Assembly (NCBI GenBank): GCA_018399495.1
Contig: JAGYOG010000019.1
Location: 1 to 48,177, forward strand
Origin: Sphaerochaeta sp.
GTDB taxonomy: Bacteria; Spirochaetota; Spirochaetia; Sphaerochaetales; Sphaerochaetaceae
Direction of reading: 5' to 3'
Length of the DNA stretch: 48,177 bases
Shown: one piece after another, positions 32,618 through 40,484 of the stretch
Position numbering within the stretch: position 1 is the stretch's first letter
How the letters are laid out: each line of letters starts with the position of its first letter
Made by a program: the position numbers and the translations under genes
The notes under the pieces: model-generated
The model's database searches: none
The model's input: only the letters and a program-made list of their open reading frames with translations
Told to the model about the DNA's origin: nothing

Positions 32618-32974
32618 ATGCTGAAAGTAGCAGTAGCAAGTGAGAAGAAAAACGTGTGTGGCCATTTTGGACACTGTGAGAGCTTTGAGGTCTTTGAAAC
32701 TGAAAATGGAAAGGTCCTCAAGCATGACAGTATGCCAAACCCAGGACATCGCCCCGGTTTTTTGCCCAACTTCCTAAACGAAATGGGTGTAAACACCATT
32801 ATCAGTGGTGGAATGGGTGGAGGTGCTGTGGAGATATTCAATGGACACAACATTGAAGTTATTATTGGAGCCAAAGGTTCCATTGATGAAGCCGTGAAGG
32901 AATATCTGGCAGGAAATCTTGCCTCCACAGGAAGCATTTGTCACGAACATGTCCATCATGATGAGTGCGAATAG
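32618..32974 (+). CDS. NifX/NifB-family cofactor-binding protein, second copy
   Basis: A 118-residue orange-protein-like cofactor binder: KVAVASEKKNVCGHFGHCES, GGMGGGAVEIFNGHNIEVI, and a His/Cys-rich tail GSICHEHVHHDECE likely to bind metal. It differs from the first copy in its CGHFGHC motif and tail. Last gene of the cluster, 4 bp after the Mrp gene, followed by a terminator. Confidence 0.9.
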   Translation: MLKVAVASEKKNVCGHFGHCESFEVFETENGKVLKHDSMPNPGHRPGFLPNFLNEMGVNTIISGGMGGGAVEIFNGHNIEVIIGAKGSIDEAVKEYLAGNLASTGSICHEHVHHDECE

Positions 32975-32996
32975 GAGAACTTTCTTATTCTGTATG

Positions 32997-33035
32997 GATA
33001 CTCTGTCTTGTACAGGGTATCTATTTCTATTTTCT
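32997..33035 (+). terminator. Terminator of the metal-cofactor cluster
   Basis: GATACTCTGT pairs with ACAGGGTATC (one G-U) across CTTGT, then TATTTCTATTTT. A 10-bp stem right after the last gene of the cluster. Confidence 0.75.
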
Positions 33036-33059
33036 TTCAGTCCCACATTATTGTGATAG

Positions 33060-33664
33060 GCTGTTTTCATCAATCTAAGAATCAATGGAAGTAGCACATT
33101 ATTCGATGATCGGTTAGAAATCACATCCCCAGGAATGTTGATTGGGGGCCTCACTATTGAAGATCTTAAAAACGGATGCAGCAAACCAAGAAATCGTGCT
33201 CTAGTGACCGCCTTTACCTATATGAAGATTATTGAACAATGGGGTAGCGGGATTCCTAGGTTTTTTTAAAGCTTTATGCAAGGAAGCAGGGCTTGCTGAA
33301 CCAGAATTAAGCAGGGGCTGGAGGAAGTTTCAGGGGTAAAGATTTTCCGAAAACAACAAGCTACCCCCAAGCTACCCCAAGCTACCCCCAAGCTACCCCC
33401 AAGCTACCCCAAAGCTACCCCCCAAGCTACCCCAAGCTACCCCAAGCTACCCCAAGCTACCCCCAAGCTACCATTGAATTTTTGCTTTCCTATTGCAGTA
33501 TCCCAAGGACTAGAGAAGAAATGATTAAAGCTATGAACTTGAATGATAAGAAAATCTTTTTCAAAAAGACTACATCATTTCTTCTTGCGTCAGGTAAACT
33601 GAGAATGACACTACCAGAAAAACCTCGAAGTCCTCTGCAAAGGTATGTAGCGACAGGTAAGTAA
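33060..33664 (+). pseudogene. AAA_4/HATPase-type ATP-binding regulator, broken
   Basis: Between 33096 and 33258 one frame encodes DRLEITSPGMLIGGLTIEDL, then SKPRNRALVTAFTYMKIIEQWGSGIPR. This is the conserved C-terminal ATPase segment of RecG-like (AlbA/HATPase_c_4) putative transcriptional regulators. A run of seven Ts at 33262-33268 ends the frame; one T fewer would continue into FKALCKEAGLAEPEL. After a stop, a tandem repeat (33358-33472) encodes Pro/Lys/Ser-rich linker. The frame from 33482 then encodes the winged-helix end REEMIKAMNLNDKKIFFKK and ASGKLRMTLPEKPRSPLQRY. The N-terminal half is missing. Decayed, or phase-variable only in its last part. Confidence 0.75.
33358..33472. repeat. 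Minisatellite of AAGCTACCCC units
   Basis: Ten full units plus a partial one. Unit lengths are 11,10,11,11,10,13,10,10,10,11, differing mostly in the C-run (4 to 6). None is a multiple of three except by accident, so copy-number or C-tract slippage changes reading frame downstream. It separates the ATPase and winged-helix parts of the broken regulator. Not CRISPR: no spacers. Confidence 0.95.
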
Positions 33665-33778
33665 AACAAACTGGGCAGTAATTGGGGATGCTTGTAACTA
33701 CTCCTTATTTCCAGCATAACGGAACATACCAACAACAGTTTCAGGAGTTTTTCATGCATAAAAGTTCGGGCACTCTTT

Positions 33779-35113
33779 ATGGTGCTCAACGTTCACCGCT
33801 TATCGCTCGCCTTCCTTTCTATTGTGGCCCATGGTTGGGTAATTCTCATTGCTGGGGCTGTTGAGGTCTTGGCAAGTATCCCTGGGCAGACCATGGGAGT
33901 GTCAGTATTTACCAACCATCTTGTACCTCACTATGAATATATATCCCGGGTCGGTCTCTCTTCCGCCTATATGGTAGGAACTCTGGGAAGCAGTCTTATC
34001 ATCAGTTATGCAGGAGTATATTTGGCCGATATGGAGCCAGACCGGTTGCTGTTTCGAGAGAAGCCGTCTTTTTTAGGCCTGTTTCAGCCTGGCCCTTACA
34101 TTTTCTCCAGCAACATTACATCCACATACTCGCTTCTATCCAGATTCATCAAATCGCTGCCTTTTTGCGGTAATCGGATTTGGATTCTTCGGTATCAGGT
34201 TTTCGGACAGGAGTACTGACGTTGGTCAGCCGTGTGGCATGGTAGCGAAATAGTTTCAGTACCCATAGAGGGCTTTAACCCCAGTTAATGGGGCTCGACA
34301 TCCTTCAGGATTCTCCTGTACCGCAGCCTCTACAACACTTGATCAAATCAATTTGGGTGGAAATCATCGCTGGGAATACTCTCTCAGCGCTTAGCATATT
34401 CTCTTCTTGCCCGCTGTTCTCATGTTTTACCGGGCGACCCGGAATCATGTGGTCTAGAAATGGAGCGAGGCTTGCGAAACCAAAGGAAAATCGTTCAAGT
34501 CACCGGTAAAGAAGATGCCCATGTGGAGCTAGATCTAAAAAGGATGCAAAGAGGCACGCCTACTGGGTGATTCTCCTCTCCTTGGGTTACTGGTCCTTGT
34601 TTCAATACAGCATTCACCTTCCATATTGTTTCCATCTATGGAGAATTCGGCATTGATGCAAGTAGGCAGTGAGCCCGCTTCTTCTATTTCCATTGTCTCA
34701 GTGATCTCCCGATTTTTGGGAAGTTATCTCAGTGACCGGATCGCCATCAAGTACCTCTACATTGCCTACGGTCTCTCTCCCTGATCATAGCCTCGATTGC
34801 AATGATGATTCTTCATACAGCAGTAAGGTACTTTGCTCGTCATCATCGGCTACGGAATCAGGACCGGGTTGTTTGGTATGCTCAACATTGTCACCTGGCC
34901 CAAGCTTTATGGAAGAAAACATCTTGGTGCAGTAAAAGCGGGTTTGCCATGTCGATTATCGTAGCAGGAAGCGCCATCGGTCCATGGGCATTCAGCATGG
35001 TGTATCGTTTCACCCACTCCTACCAAGGAACCGGGGTAATAGGTCTTGCCGTCTCTTCCTTCATCATGCTTGCAATTCTCTTCATCCCCTTCTCAACCGA
35101 GAAGAACACATAA
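33779..35113 (+). pseudogene. Major facilitator superfamily transporter, multiply frameshifted
   Basis: Three or more frames each hold recognisable MFS pieces: VHRLSLAFLSIVAHGWVILI and SRVGLSSAYMVGTLGSS (33785-34030); YWVILLSLGYWSLFQYS (about 34560); FLGSYLSDRIAIKYLYIAYG (about 34715-34775); and FAMSIIVAGSAIGPWAFSMV to the end at 35113. The order and hydrophobicity fit one about 430-residue permease of the oxalate/formate or CynX-like kind, but the substrate cannot be told. At least four frameshifts and internal stops make it non-functional. A terminator hairpin follows at 35162. Confidence 0.75.
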
Positions 35114-35161
35114 GGAACTATCCATGAAAGGTATCAATACCTCAGGGCAAGCCATGAACCC

Positions 35162-35181
35162 AGGAGGCGTTGCCTCCTTTT
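35162..35181 (+). terminator. Terminator after the MFS remnant
   Basis: AGGAGGC-GTT-GCCTCCT is a perfect 7-bp stem with a T4 run (last stem T plus three). Confidence 0.65.
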
Positions 35182-35221
35182 CCGCCCCAAGGGACGGGGT
35201 ATCTTACCTTGCTTTCCCTGC

Positions 35222-35283
35222 ACTCGCTCGGGAGAAGACCCATCATGATGGTTCCTTTCCTCTCGCTCCGTTGGGGAATGAAA
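35222..35283. repeat. 62-bp dispersed repeat, copy 2
   Basis: 97 percent identical by eye to 1-62 (two mismatches). It holds the perfect palindrome CCATCATGATGG and ends within the first codons of the DksA-like gene, so it would supply that gene's leader. Confidence 0.85.
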
Positions 35284-35622
35284 CAAGAAGATGTTGAGCG
35301 AATGAAAGAGGTCATTGTGGCATTGCTTGCCCAGTTGAACCATCATGCAGAATTCCTTGATCTAGAGACCCAAGCCATCGCTCCATCGTGTAGCCTTGGG
35401 AGGATTACCAGAATGGAAGCAATTAGTGAACAAGCAATCAGTACACATGCCCAATCCTTGAACCAGAAGAGAATCATAGGGCTTGAGAACGCGCTGCAAA
35501 GGATTGAAAAGGGGACTTATGGCACCTGTATCCGTTGCCAGGGGGAGATTCCCCTAGGAAGACTGGAATTGGTACCTGAAGCACTGCTCTGTGTACAGTG
35601 TGCTGATAAGAAGCATCGTTAG
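35278..35622 (+). CDS. DksA/TraR-type zinc-finger protein
   Basis: A 114-residue protein: N-terminal helical part with QTKR-like charged helices, then ALQRIEKGTYGTCIRCQGEI and ALLCVQCADKKHR. The four Cys (C-x2-C, 17 residues, C-x2-C) form the C4 zinc finger of the family. DksA/TraR proteins bind RNA polymerase in its secondary channel and adjust rRNA and biosynthetic promoters with ppGpp. The first ATG (35278) lies inside the repeat with only weak GGGG before it; ATG 35302 is an alternative. It converges with the PHP gene, sharing 4 bp. Confidence 0.8.
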   Translation: MKQEDVERMKEVIVALLAQLNHHAEFLDLETQAIAPSCSLGRITRMEAISEQAISTHAQSLNQKRIIGLENALQRIEKGTYGTCIRCQGEIPLGRLELVPEALLCVQCADKKHR

Positions 35623-36458
35623 ACCAGGGTAATACAAGCGGTTCCTGTTTGTTCTCTTTCCACCCTATAGGAACAAAACTGAAGATTGTTCTCACTTGCA
35701 ATCTGGGCACATGCCTCGTACCCTTCCTTAATCAGGGACGGATTATGAGCATCACTATTGGTTACCACCTGAAGTGGATACTCACTTGCAATCTCCCAGA
35801 ACGGGGAAAGTGGATAGGGGTGTCGCCACCCTTCTTCAAGCTGGACCTTTCGCTTCCTCATACCGTTTGCGTTGATCTCCAACGCTACGTTGTTGGTGAT
35901 AGCACACGCAATAATTGCCCTGCTGCACGCCTCGGCCTCCCGATCCCACTGATGATAGTAGTATCCAAACAAGTCAGGGTGCGCCCCAAACAAAAACAAT
36001 CCCGAGGAGAGCGAAGCGCAATACATGTCAGTATAGGTGACAAGATCTTTCTTGGACAGTTGATTCCAGAACACCGAATACTCATGGTTAAGGTCTGTTG
36101 AGAGGTCATGGATGGCGCAAATGAGGTAGTCAACTCTCTCTGCAACTTCCTCATAATAATTTTGGTACTCAGGAAGATAATCACACTCATAGCCGGTAAG
36201 AACAGAAAGCCCTCCAGGGGCTGTTTCTTTTGCCGTTTGGCAGTCATGCTCATATGACTCAATCTGGGAGTAGTCCATTCGGCTTCGATGCCACCTGCCA
36301 TCAGGTACTGGACAGTGCTCACTCATTCCGAGCAAGGCTAGACCATGCTCACTTGCAGCTTGGACATATTCTTCAACGGTACCACTGCCGTGGCCACAAT
36401 AAAAACTATGGGTATGGAGGTTTACCACCTCTTGGGTATATTCTTGGTTTCGCATCAT
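35619..36458 (-). CDS. PHP-domain histidinol phosphatase-like protein
   Basis: A 279-residue protein of the PHP superfamily. Metal-binding motifs: NLHTHSFYCGHG (first His pair), GMSEHCPV, VLTGYECDY, HDLS, FGAHPDLFGYY and VTNSDAHNPS. The order and spacing fit HisJ/HisK-type histidinol phosphatases. Since HisB in this genome already carries a HAD phosphatase, this may be a second histidinol phosphatase or act on another phosphoester. I chose ATG 36458 because a promoter (36471-36499) overlaps the longer ORF and its N-terminal extension does not look like the family. Confidence 0.82.
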   Translation of the reverse strand: MMRNQEYTQEVVNLHTHSFYCGHGSGTVEEYVQAASEHGLALLGMSEHCPVPDGRWHRSRMDYSQIESYEHDCQTAKETAPGGLSVLTGYECDYLPEYQNYYEEVAERVDYLICAIHDLSTDLNHEYSVFWNQLSKKDLVTYTDMYCASLSSGLFLFGAHPDLFGYYYHQWDREAEACSRAIIACAITNNVALEINANGMRKRKVQLEEGWRHPYPLSPFWEIASEYPLQVVTNSDAHNPSLIKEGYEACAQIASENNLQFCSYRVEREQTGTACITLV

Positions 36459-36470
36459 TCTTGGTCTGTA

Positions 36471-36499
36471 AGTATCAGAAATATAAGAGGTTTGTGCAA
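36471..36499 (-). promoter_or_regulatory. Promoter of the PHP gene
   Basis: On the minus strand, TTGCAC (36499-36494) and GATACT (36476-36471) with 17 bp between. Expected start near 36464, leaving a 5-prime leader of only about 6-9 nt. Confidence 0.55.
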
Positions 36500-36631
36500 C
36501 ACCCTCCAGATAGAGGCTAGCCTCTGTTAGAGCAGATTCATGCACCTTGCATCACATTTTTAAACAGAATACACAATTTCGTCGAGCTGTTTTCTTGTAA
36601 TTCAGAAAAAAATCAATGACAATACAAAACT

Positions 36632-37594
36632 ATGTTGATAGTAGTGAAAATAGTAGGGATAGTTTGCATACTTATCCTAGCTATTGTGCTTATAGTATTT
36701 GCAGGATCCTTCATTAATCACAGCCTTCGGTTGCAGAAAGAGACTAAAACATTCCCCCCTCCCGGAACATTAGTTTCTGTTGGAACTATCAACATGCATT
36801 TGTATGCACAGGGAGAAGCAGAAAATACGTTGGTCTTCTTGGCCGGCCATGGAACCAGTTGCCCTACTTTGGATTTCAAGCCCTTATGGTCTCAATTGGT
36901 TGATTCCTTTACCATTGTTGTAGTGGAGCGAGCGGGATATGGGTGGAGCTCGGTTTCGAATTCTCCTCGGGATATTGATACAATACTCGAACAGACTCGA
37001 ACAGCATTGCAGCTTGCCGGGCACACAGCCCCGTATGTGTTGGTCCCTCATTCCATGAGCGGACTTGAAGCGCTTCGTTGGGCACAGAAATACCCAGATG
37101 AAGTACAAGCAATAATTGGATTGGACCCCAGCACACCAATGGCTATACACACACTTCCTAACGTACAGAAATCACAGCTGTCCGTTCTTCAGTTCATCTC
37201 AAAAATCGGACTTACGCGCCTCATTCCCGAATCTGATATGAAGAAAAACCTTCCACTGCTTGATTCAGATGCTCTCTCTGACTCTGACAAGGCAAATTAT
37301 CGAGCAATGTTCTACCGAAGCACAGTTACTTTCGACATGGTCCGAGAATTCGAACAGCTGGGGAAAAACTCAGAGGTTGTTGATCAATTAGGAGTACCCA
37401 GTGAAACCCCTATGCATTTCTTTCTTTCACAGGATCAGGACCATATAGCCCCAGGTTGGGTAGAGGTGGCTACCACCTATCTGTCCTCCGTGACTGAAGG
37501 TTCGTATACGATACTTCCTACCGAACACTATGTCCACCATGAAAAAGCTGCTCTAATCGCCTCGGAAATAAGGCGTTTTCTCAATCAACTGTAG
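36632..37594 (+). CDS. Membrane-anchored alpha/beta hydrolase
   Basis: A 320-residue protein with one N-terminal transmembrane segment (about 3-25, IVCILILAIVLIVFAGSF) and an alpha/beta hydrolase domain. The nucleophile elbow VPHSMSGLEALRW has H-S-M-S-G instead of the more common G-H-S-x-G. The oxyanion region is FLAGHGTS and the acid/His end lies around EHYVHHEKAALIA. Substrate unknown. It appears monocistronic and has no clear terminator. Confidence 0.85.
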   Translation: MLIVVKIVGIVCILILAIVLIVFAGSFINHSLRLQKETKTFPPPGTLVSVGTINMHLYAQGEAENTLVFLAGHGTSCPTLDFKPLWSQLVDSFTIVVVERAGYGWSSVSNSPRDIDTILEQTRTALQLAGHTAPYVLVPHSMSGLEALRWAQKYPDEVQAIIGLDPSTPMAIHTLPNVQKSQLSVLQFISKIGLTRLIPESDMKKNLPLLDSDALSDSDKANYRAMFYRSTVTFDMVREFEQLGKNSEVVDQLGVPSETPMHFFLSQDQDHIAPGWVEVATTYLSSVTEGSYTILPTEHYVHHEKAALIASEIRRFLNQL

Positions 37595-37746
37595 ATGCAA
37601 TTTCCTCTCATGAATAGTGAAAAGAAGAGTCCGATTATTTGGGATATATCGATCGTTATTGGAATCCAAGAAAAGCATCGCTAATCCTATTCCCTACCGA
37701 GAATTCAAAAAAATTGATCTTTATCTATTTTTTGCATGCCAAGTCA

Positions 37747-37775
37747 TTGACTCAACCGAAGAAATACCTAATTAT
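37747..37775 (+). promoter_or_regulatory. Putative promoter of the potD-purB unit
   Basis: TTGACT (37747-37752) and AATTAT (37770-37775) with 17 bp between. It would give a leader of nearly 180 nt before potD. Confidence 0.5.
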
Positions 37776-37801
37776 TGGGCTGATTTTCCAAGGAGGCTGC
37801 C

Positions 37802-37855
37802 ATGCAAGCAAGCATCAATTCTTATCAGTCTCTTAGCCTCTCCACTCCAGCCTAG
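37802..37855 (+). CDS. Candidate leader peptide upstream of potD
   Basis: A 17-codon ORF, MQASINSYQSLSLSTPA, preceded by AAGGAGG 5 nt before ATG, a stronger ribosome site than most genes here. It ends 12 nt before a terminator-like hairpin in the potD leader. The position and strength of its ribosome site suggest translation; the peptide is not recognised. It might sense polyamine, Ser supply or ribosome pausing. Confidence 0.5.
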   Translation: MQASINSYQSLSLSTPA

Positions 37856-37867
37856 AATCTTCTATCG

Positions 37868-37889
37868 GCCTACTGCGTAGGCGTATTTT
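37868..37889 (+). terminator. Attenuator-like hairpin in the potD leader
   Basis: GCCTAC-TGC-GTAGGC followed by GTATTTT. The sequence GCCTA also occurs at the stop codon of the leader peptide (37850-37854) and could pair with the 3-prime arm instead, an arrangement like translation-controlled attenuation. Pairing read by eye only. Confidence 0.5.
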
Positions 37890-37893
37890 GCCA

Positions 37894-37928
37894 CCGATCC
37901 AGGGAATGGCGTATGCTGACCTGGACGG
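37894..37928 (+). promoter_or_regulatory. Second structured element in the potD leader
   Basis: CCG-A-TCCAGG pairs with CCTGGA-CGG with a one-base bulge and a 16-nt loop. It sits between the hairpin above and the AGGAGG of potD. I do not recognise a known riboswitch in it. Confidence 0.5.
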
Positions 37929-37959
37929 GTAGTTATCTTTTCTTTCAGGAGGTTTAGCC

Positions 37960-39033
37960 ATGAGCAGACCTACCACCAAACACTTTATCATCATTTTGCT
38001 GACTATCTTCAGCATGCTCGCCCTACTCGGTTGCCAGAAGTCCGAAACGAATGAATCAAAGAGCAGCAGCAAAAAGCTCTATGTTTACAACTGGTCCTAC
38101 TATACCCCCGACTCAGTCATTGCCTCGTTTGAGGAGGAATATGGTGTTGATGTAATACTCGATTACTTTGCATCCAATGAAGAGATGTTCACCAAGCTTA
38201 TGGCTTCCTCCGGCGGTGGCTATGATGTCATCTTCCCCAGTGGCGACTATGTCTCCATCATGAAAAACCTCAACATGCTGGAAAAACTCGACACCTCCAA
38301 GATGGACAATCTGCAGTACATCTCCCCTCTTGCCTTGGAGAAAGCAACCTATGACCCGCTGATGGAGTACTCTGTTCCTTACTATCTGGGTGCCAGTGGG
38401 ATTGCAGTCAACAAGAAGATGGTCAGCGACTATGAGAAGAGTTGGAATATTTTTGGTGATGCACGTTACGAGGATCGAATGGTAATGATGGATGACATGC
38501 GAGAGGTCATTGGCGATGCACTTGCCTACCTTGGCTATTCAGTCAACACCACAAACCCAGCTGAGCTTGAAGAGGCGAGAGTTCTGGTAAACACCCAGTG
38601 GAAGCCTAACCTGGTCAAGTTTGATGCGGAAGGTTTTGCCAAGGGCTTTGCCAGCGGTGAGTATTGGATCGCACATGGCTACGCTGAGGCTATTTTTGAG
38701 GAATTGCAGGAATCCCAGTGGGACAATGTGGACTTCTTCCTCCCTTCCAACGGGGGACCGATGTACATAGACTCGATGTGTATCCCCAAGGGAGCCAGGA
38801 ACTATGATCTTGCCCTTGAGTTCATAAACTATATCCACAAGCCGGAGAACTATGCCCAGTTCCTTGACCGGTTCCACTTCCCATCCTCGGTGAACATGGA
38901 AGCTGAGCAGTACCGCACAACCACCCCGTTCTATACCGTAGATATGCTCACCTCCTATGAGCTGAAGGATGACCTGGGAGCAAGTTTGGAGATGTACAAC
39001 AAGGCATGGGAGAGCATCCGTTATGTTGATTGA
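37960..39033 (+). CDS. Spermidine/putrescine-type ABC transporter substrate-binding lipoprotein
   Basis: A 357-residue exported lipoprotein: charged start, hydrophobic stretch IIILLTIFSMLALLGC (lipobox Cys at about 25), then the periplasmic-binding fold. Typical PotD/PotF features: KLYVYNWSYYTPDSVIASFE, DYFASNEEMFTKL, FPSGDYVSIMK, PYYLGASGIAVNKK, then SGEYWIAHGYAEAI. The known ligands of the family are polyamines; related proteins bind other cations. No permease or ATPase genes are adjacent, so the rest of the transporter is elsewhere. AGGAGG 9 nt upstream. Leads into purB after 47 bp. Confidence 0.88.
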   Translation: MSRPTTKHFIIILLTIFSMLALLGCQKSETNESKSSSKKLYVYNWSYYTPDSVIASFEEEYGVDVILDYFASNEEMFTKLMASSGGGYDVIFPSGDYVSIMKNLNMLEKLDTSKMDNLQYISPLALEKATYDPLMEYSVPYYLGASGIAVNKKMVSDYEKSWNIFGDARYEDRMVMMDDMREVIGDALAYLGYSVNTTNPAELEEARVLVNTQWKPNLVKFDAEGFAKGFASGEYWIAHGYAEAIFEELQESQWDNVDFFLPSNGGPMYIDSMCIPKGARNYDLALEFINYIHKPENYAQFLDRFHFPSSVNMEAEQYRTTTPFYTVDMLTSYELKDDLGASLEMYNKAWESIRYVD

Positions 39034-39035
39034 CC

Positions 39036-39055
39036 TACCCTCTCCTTAGAGGGTA
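39036..39055 (+). promoter_or_regulatory. Perfect hairpin between potD and purB
   Basis: TACCCTCT-CCTT-AGAGGGTA: 8-bp arms with a tetraloop, directly after the potD stop and without a T-run. It may stabilise the upstream mRNA end or set differential expression of the two genes rather than end transcription. Confidence 0.5.
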
Positions 39056-39080
39056 AAGTCACAGGTAAGCGGAGGTCTCT

Positions 39081-40484
39081 ATGCAAAGCTTTACCCATGA
39101 CACCTACATTTCACCTTTTTCTTGGCGCTATGCAAGCAAGGAAATGCGAACCATATTCAGTGAGGAGCATAAGAGAAAGCTCCTCAGAAAGGTTTGGGTT
39201 GCCCTTGCAAGCGCCCAAGCAGAAGCAGGACTGGTAAGTGAGGAACAACTTTCTGAGTTGATCGCCCACCAAGAAGACATAGACATCCTTCGAGCCAGCG
39301 AGATTGAGGCAGAGATCCACCATGATCTCATGGCCGAGATCAAGACCTTCGCAGAACAGTGCCCCAATGCTGGCTCGATCATTCACCTGGGAGCAACCAG
39401 CATGGACATCCTGGACAACATGGATGCCATACGCCTGAAGCAGGCTCTCTCCCTGATCATAGAGAAAACCAAGGGCCTTCTCTCCCTCTTTGTAGAAAAG
39501 ATGGAAACCTACGCAGATACCCCTTGCATGGCCTTCACCCACATCCAACCCGCTGAGCCCACCACGGTAGGCTATCGCCTCGCCCAGACTGCCCAGGACA
39601 TCAAAGAAGACCTGGAAGACCTCTTGGCTGTACAGGCATCGATTCGCGGCAAGGGGATGAAAGGTGCTGTTGGCACCAGTGCAAGTTATACGGAGTTGCT
39701 CAAGGACAAAGAGATGTCTGCGATAGACCTAGAGCGAAGGGTAATGGAAAACCTGGACCTGAGGGCGTTCACCGCAGCCACCCAGGTCTATCCCCGCAAG
39801 CAGGATTATCGCGTGGGGATAGCCCTCAGTTCACTTGCATGCACACTCTATAAGTTCTTCATTGACTTTCGTCTGCTCCAAAGCCCTCCCATTGGCGAGT
39901 GGAGTGAGCCTTTCGGGGCGAAGCAGGTAGGCTCTTCAGCTATGCCGTTCAAGCGTAATCCGATAAACAGCGAAAAGATTGACAGCCTCTGCAGATATAT
40001 ATCCGCACAGAGCGAGGTGCTCTGGCAGAACGCTGCATCCACCCTTCTCGAGCGCACACTCGATGACAGTGCAAACCGTCGTCTGGTGCTTCCCGATATG
40101 TTCCTTGCCATGGATGAAGTGCTCCTCACTGCCAATAAGGTGGTTAGTGGAATGCAGATACACCAGAGTGGTATTGCGCGCAATCTTGATGCATACGGTA
40201 TCTTTGCTGCAAGTGAGCGACTCTTGATGGAACTAGGACGAAAGGGAGCCAACCGCCAGGAGATGCACGAAGTCATTAGGGAGTACAGTCTGAAAGCCTG
40301 GGCAGAGGTTCAGGAAGGTAAGCCAAATACCTTGAGGACCATGCTCACTGAGAATGCAACAATTCTCTCTTACCTATCCAAGGAAGCTGCCCTGGAGACC
40401 CTGGACGCGACACAGTATACCGGAGACAGTGCAATGCGCACCCGTTTGGTAGCCCAGGAGATTGAATCCCTGCTCAACCAATGA
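39081..40484 (+). CDS. purB: Adenylosuccinate lyase
   Basis: A 467-residue member of the fumarase/aspartase superfamily. It splits adenylosuccinate to AMP, and SAICAR to AICAR in de novo synthesis. Motifs: EIHHDLMAEI, IHLGATSMDILDN, AFTHIQPAEPTTVGYR and the signature GSSAMPFKRNPINSE. AGCGGAGG precedes the ATG. It completes the IMP to AMP route started by purA at 26848. Its placement after a polyamine-binding lipoprotein is unusual. The end overlaps the convergent VTT gene by 11 bp. Confidence 0.95.
   Translation: MQSFTHDTYISPFSWRYASKEMRTIFSEEHKRKLLRKVWVALASAQAEAGLVSEEQLSELIAHQEDIDILRASEIEAEIHHDLMAEIKTFAEQCPNAGSIIHLGATSMDILDNMDAIRLKQALSLIIEKTKGLLSLFVEKMETYADTPCMAFTHIQPAEPTTVGYRLAQTAQDIKEDLEDLLAVQASIRGKGMKGAVGTSASYTELLKDKEMSAIDLERRVMENLDLRAFTAATQVYPRKQDYRVGIALSSLACTLYKFFIDFRLLQSPPIGEWSEPFGAKQVGSSAMPFKRNPINSEKIDSLCRYISAQSEVLWQNAASTLLERTLDDSANRRLVLPDMFLAMDEVLLTANKVVSGMQIHQSGIARNLDAYGIFAASERLLMELGRKGANRQEMHEVIREYSLKAWAEVQEGKPNTLRTMLTENATILSYLSKEAALETLDATQYTGDSAMRTRLVAQEIESLLNQ

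Noticed and set aside
28923-32974. NifX/NifB-like genes considered as evidence for nitrogen fixation
   Set aside because: No nitrogenase structural genes or radical-SAM NifB in the window; the proteins fit the orange-protein type of cluster.
33358-33472. Regular short repeats considered as a CRISPR array
   Set aside because: Units of 10-13 bp are directly adjacent with no unique spacers and no cas genes nearby; this is a minisatellite.
37617-37880. 87-codon ORF between the hydrolase and potD
   Set aside because: Overlaps the potD promoter, uORF and hairpin; no ribosome site and no motif.
37894-37928. Leader stem of potD considered as a known riboswitch (purine, guanidine, preQ1)
   Set aside because: The conserved core bases of those classes could not be found by eye.
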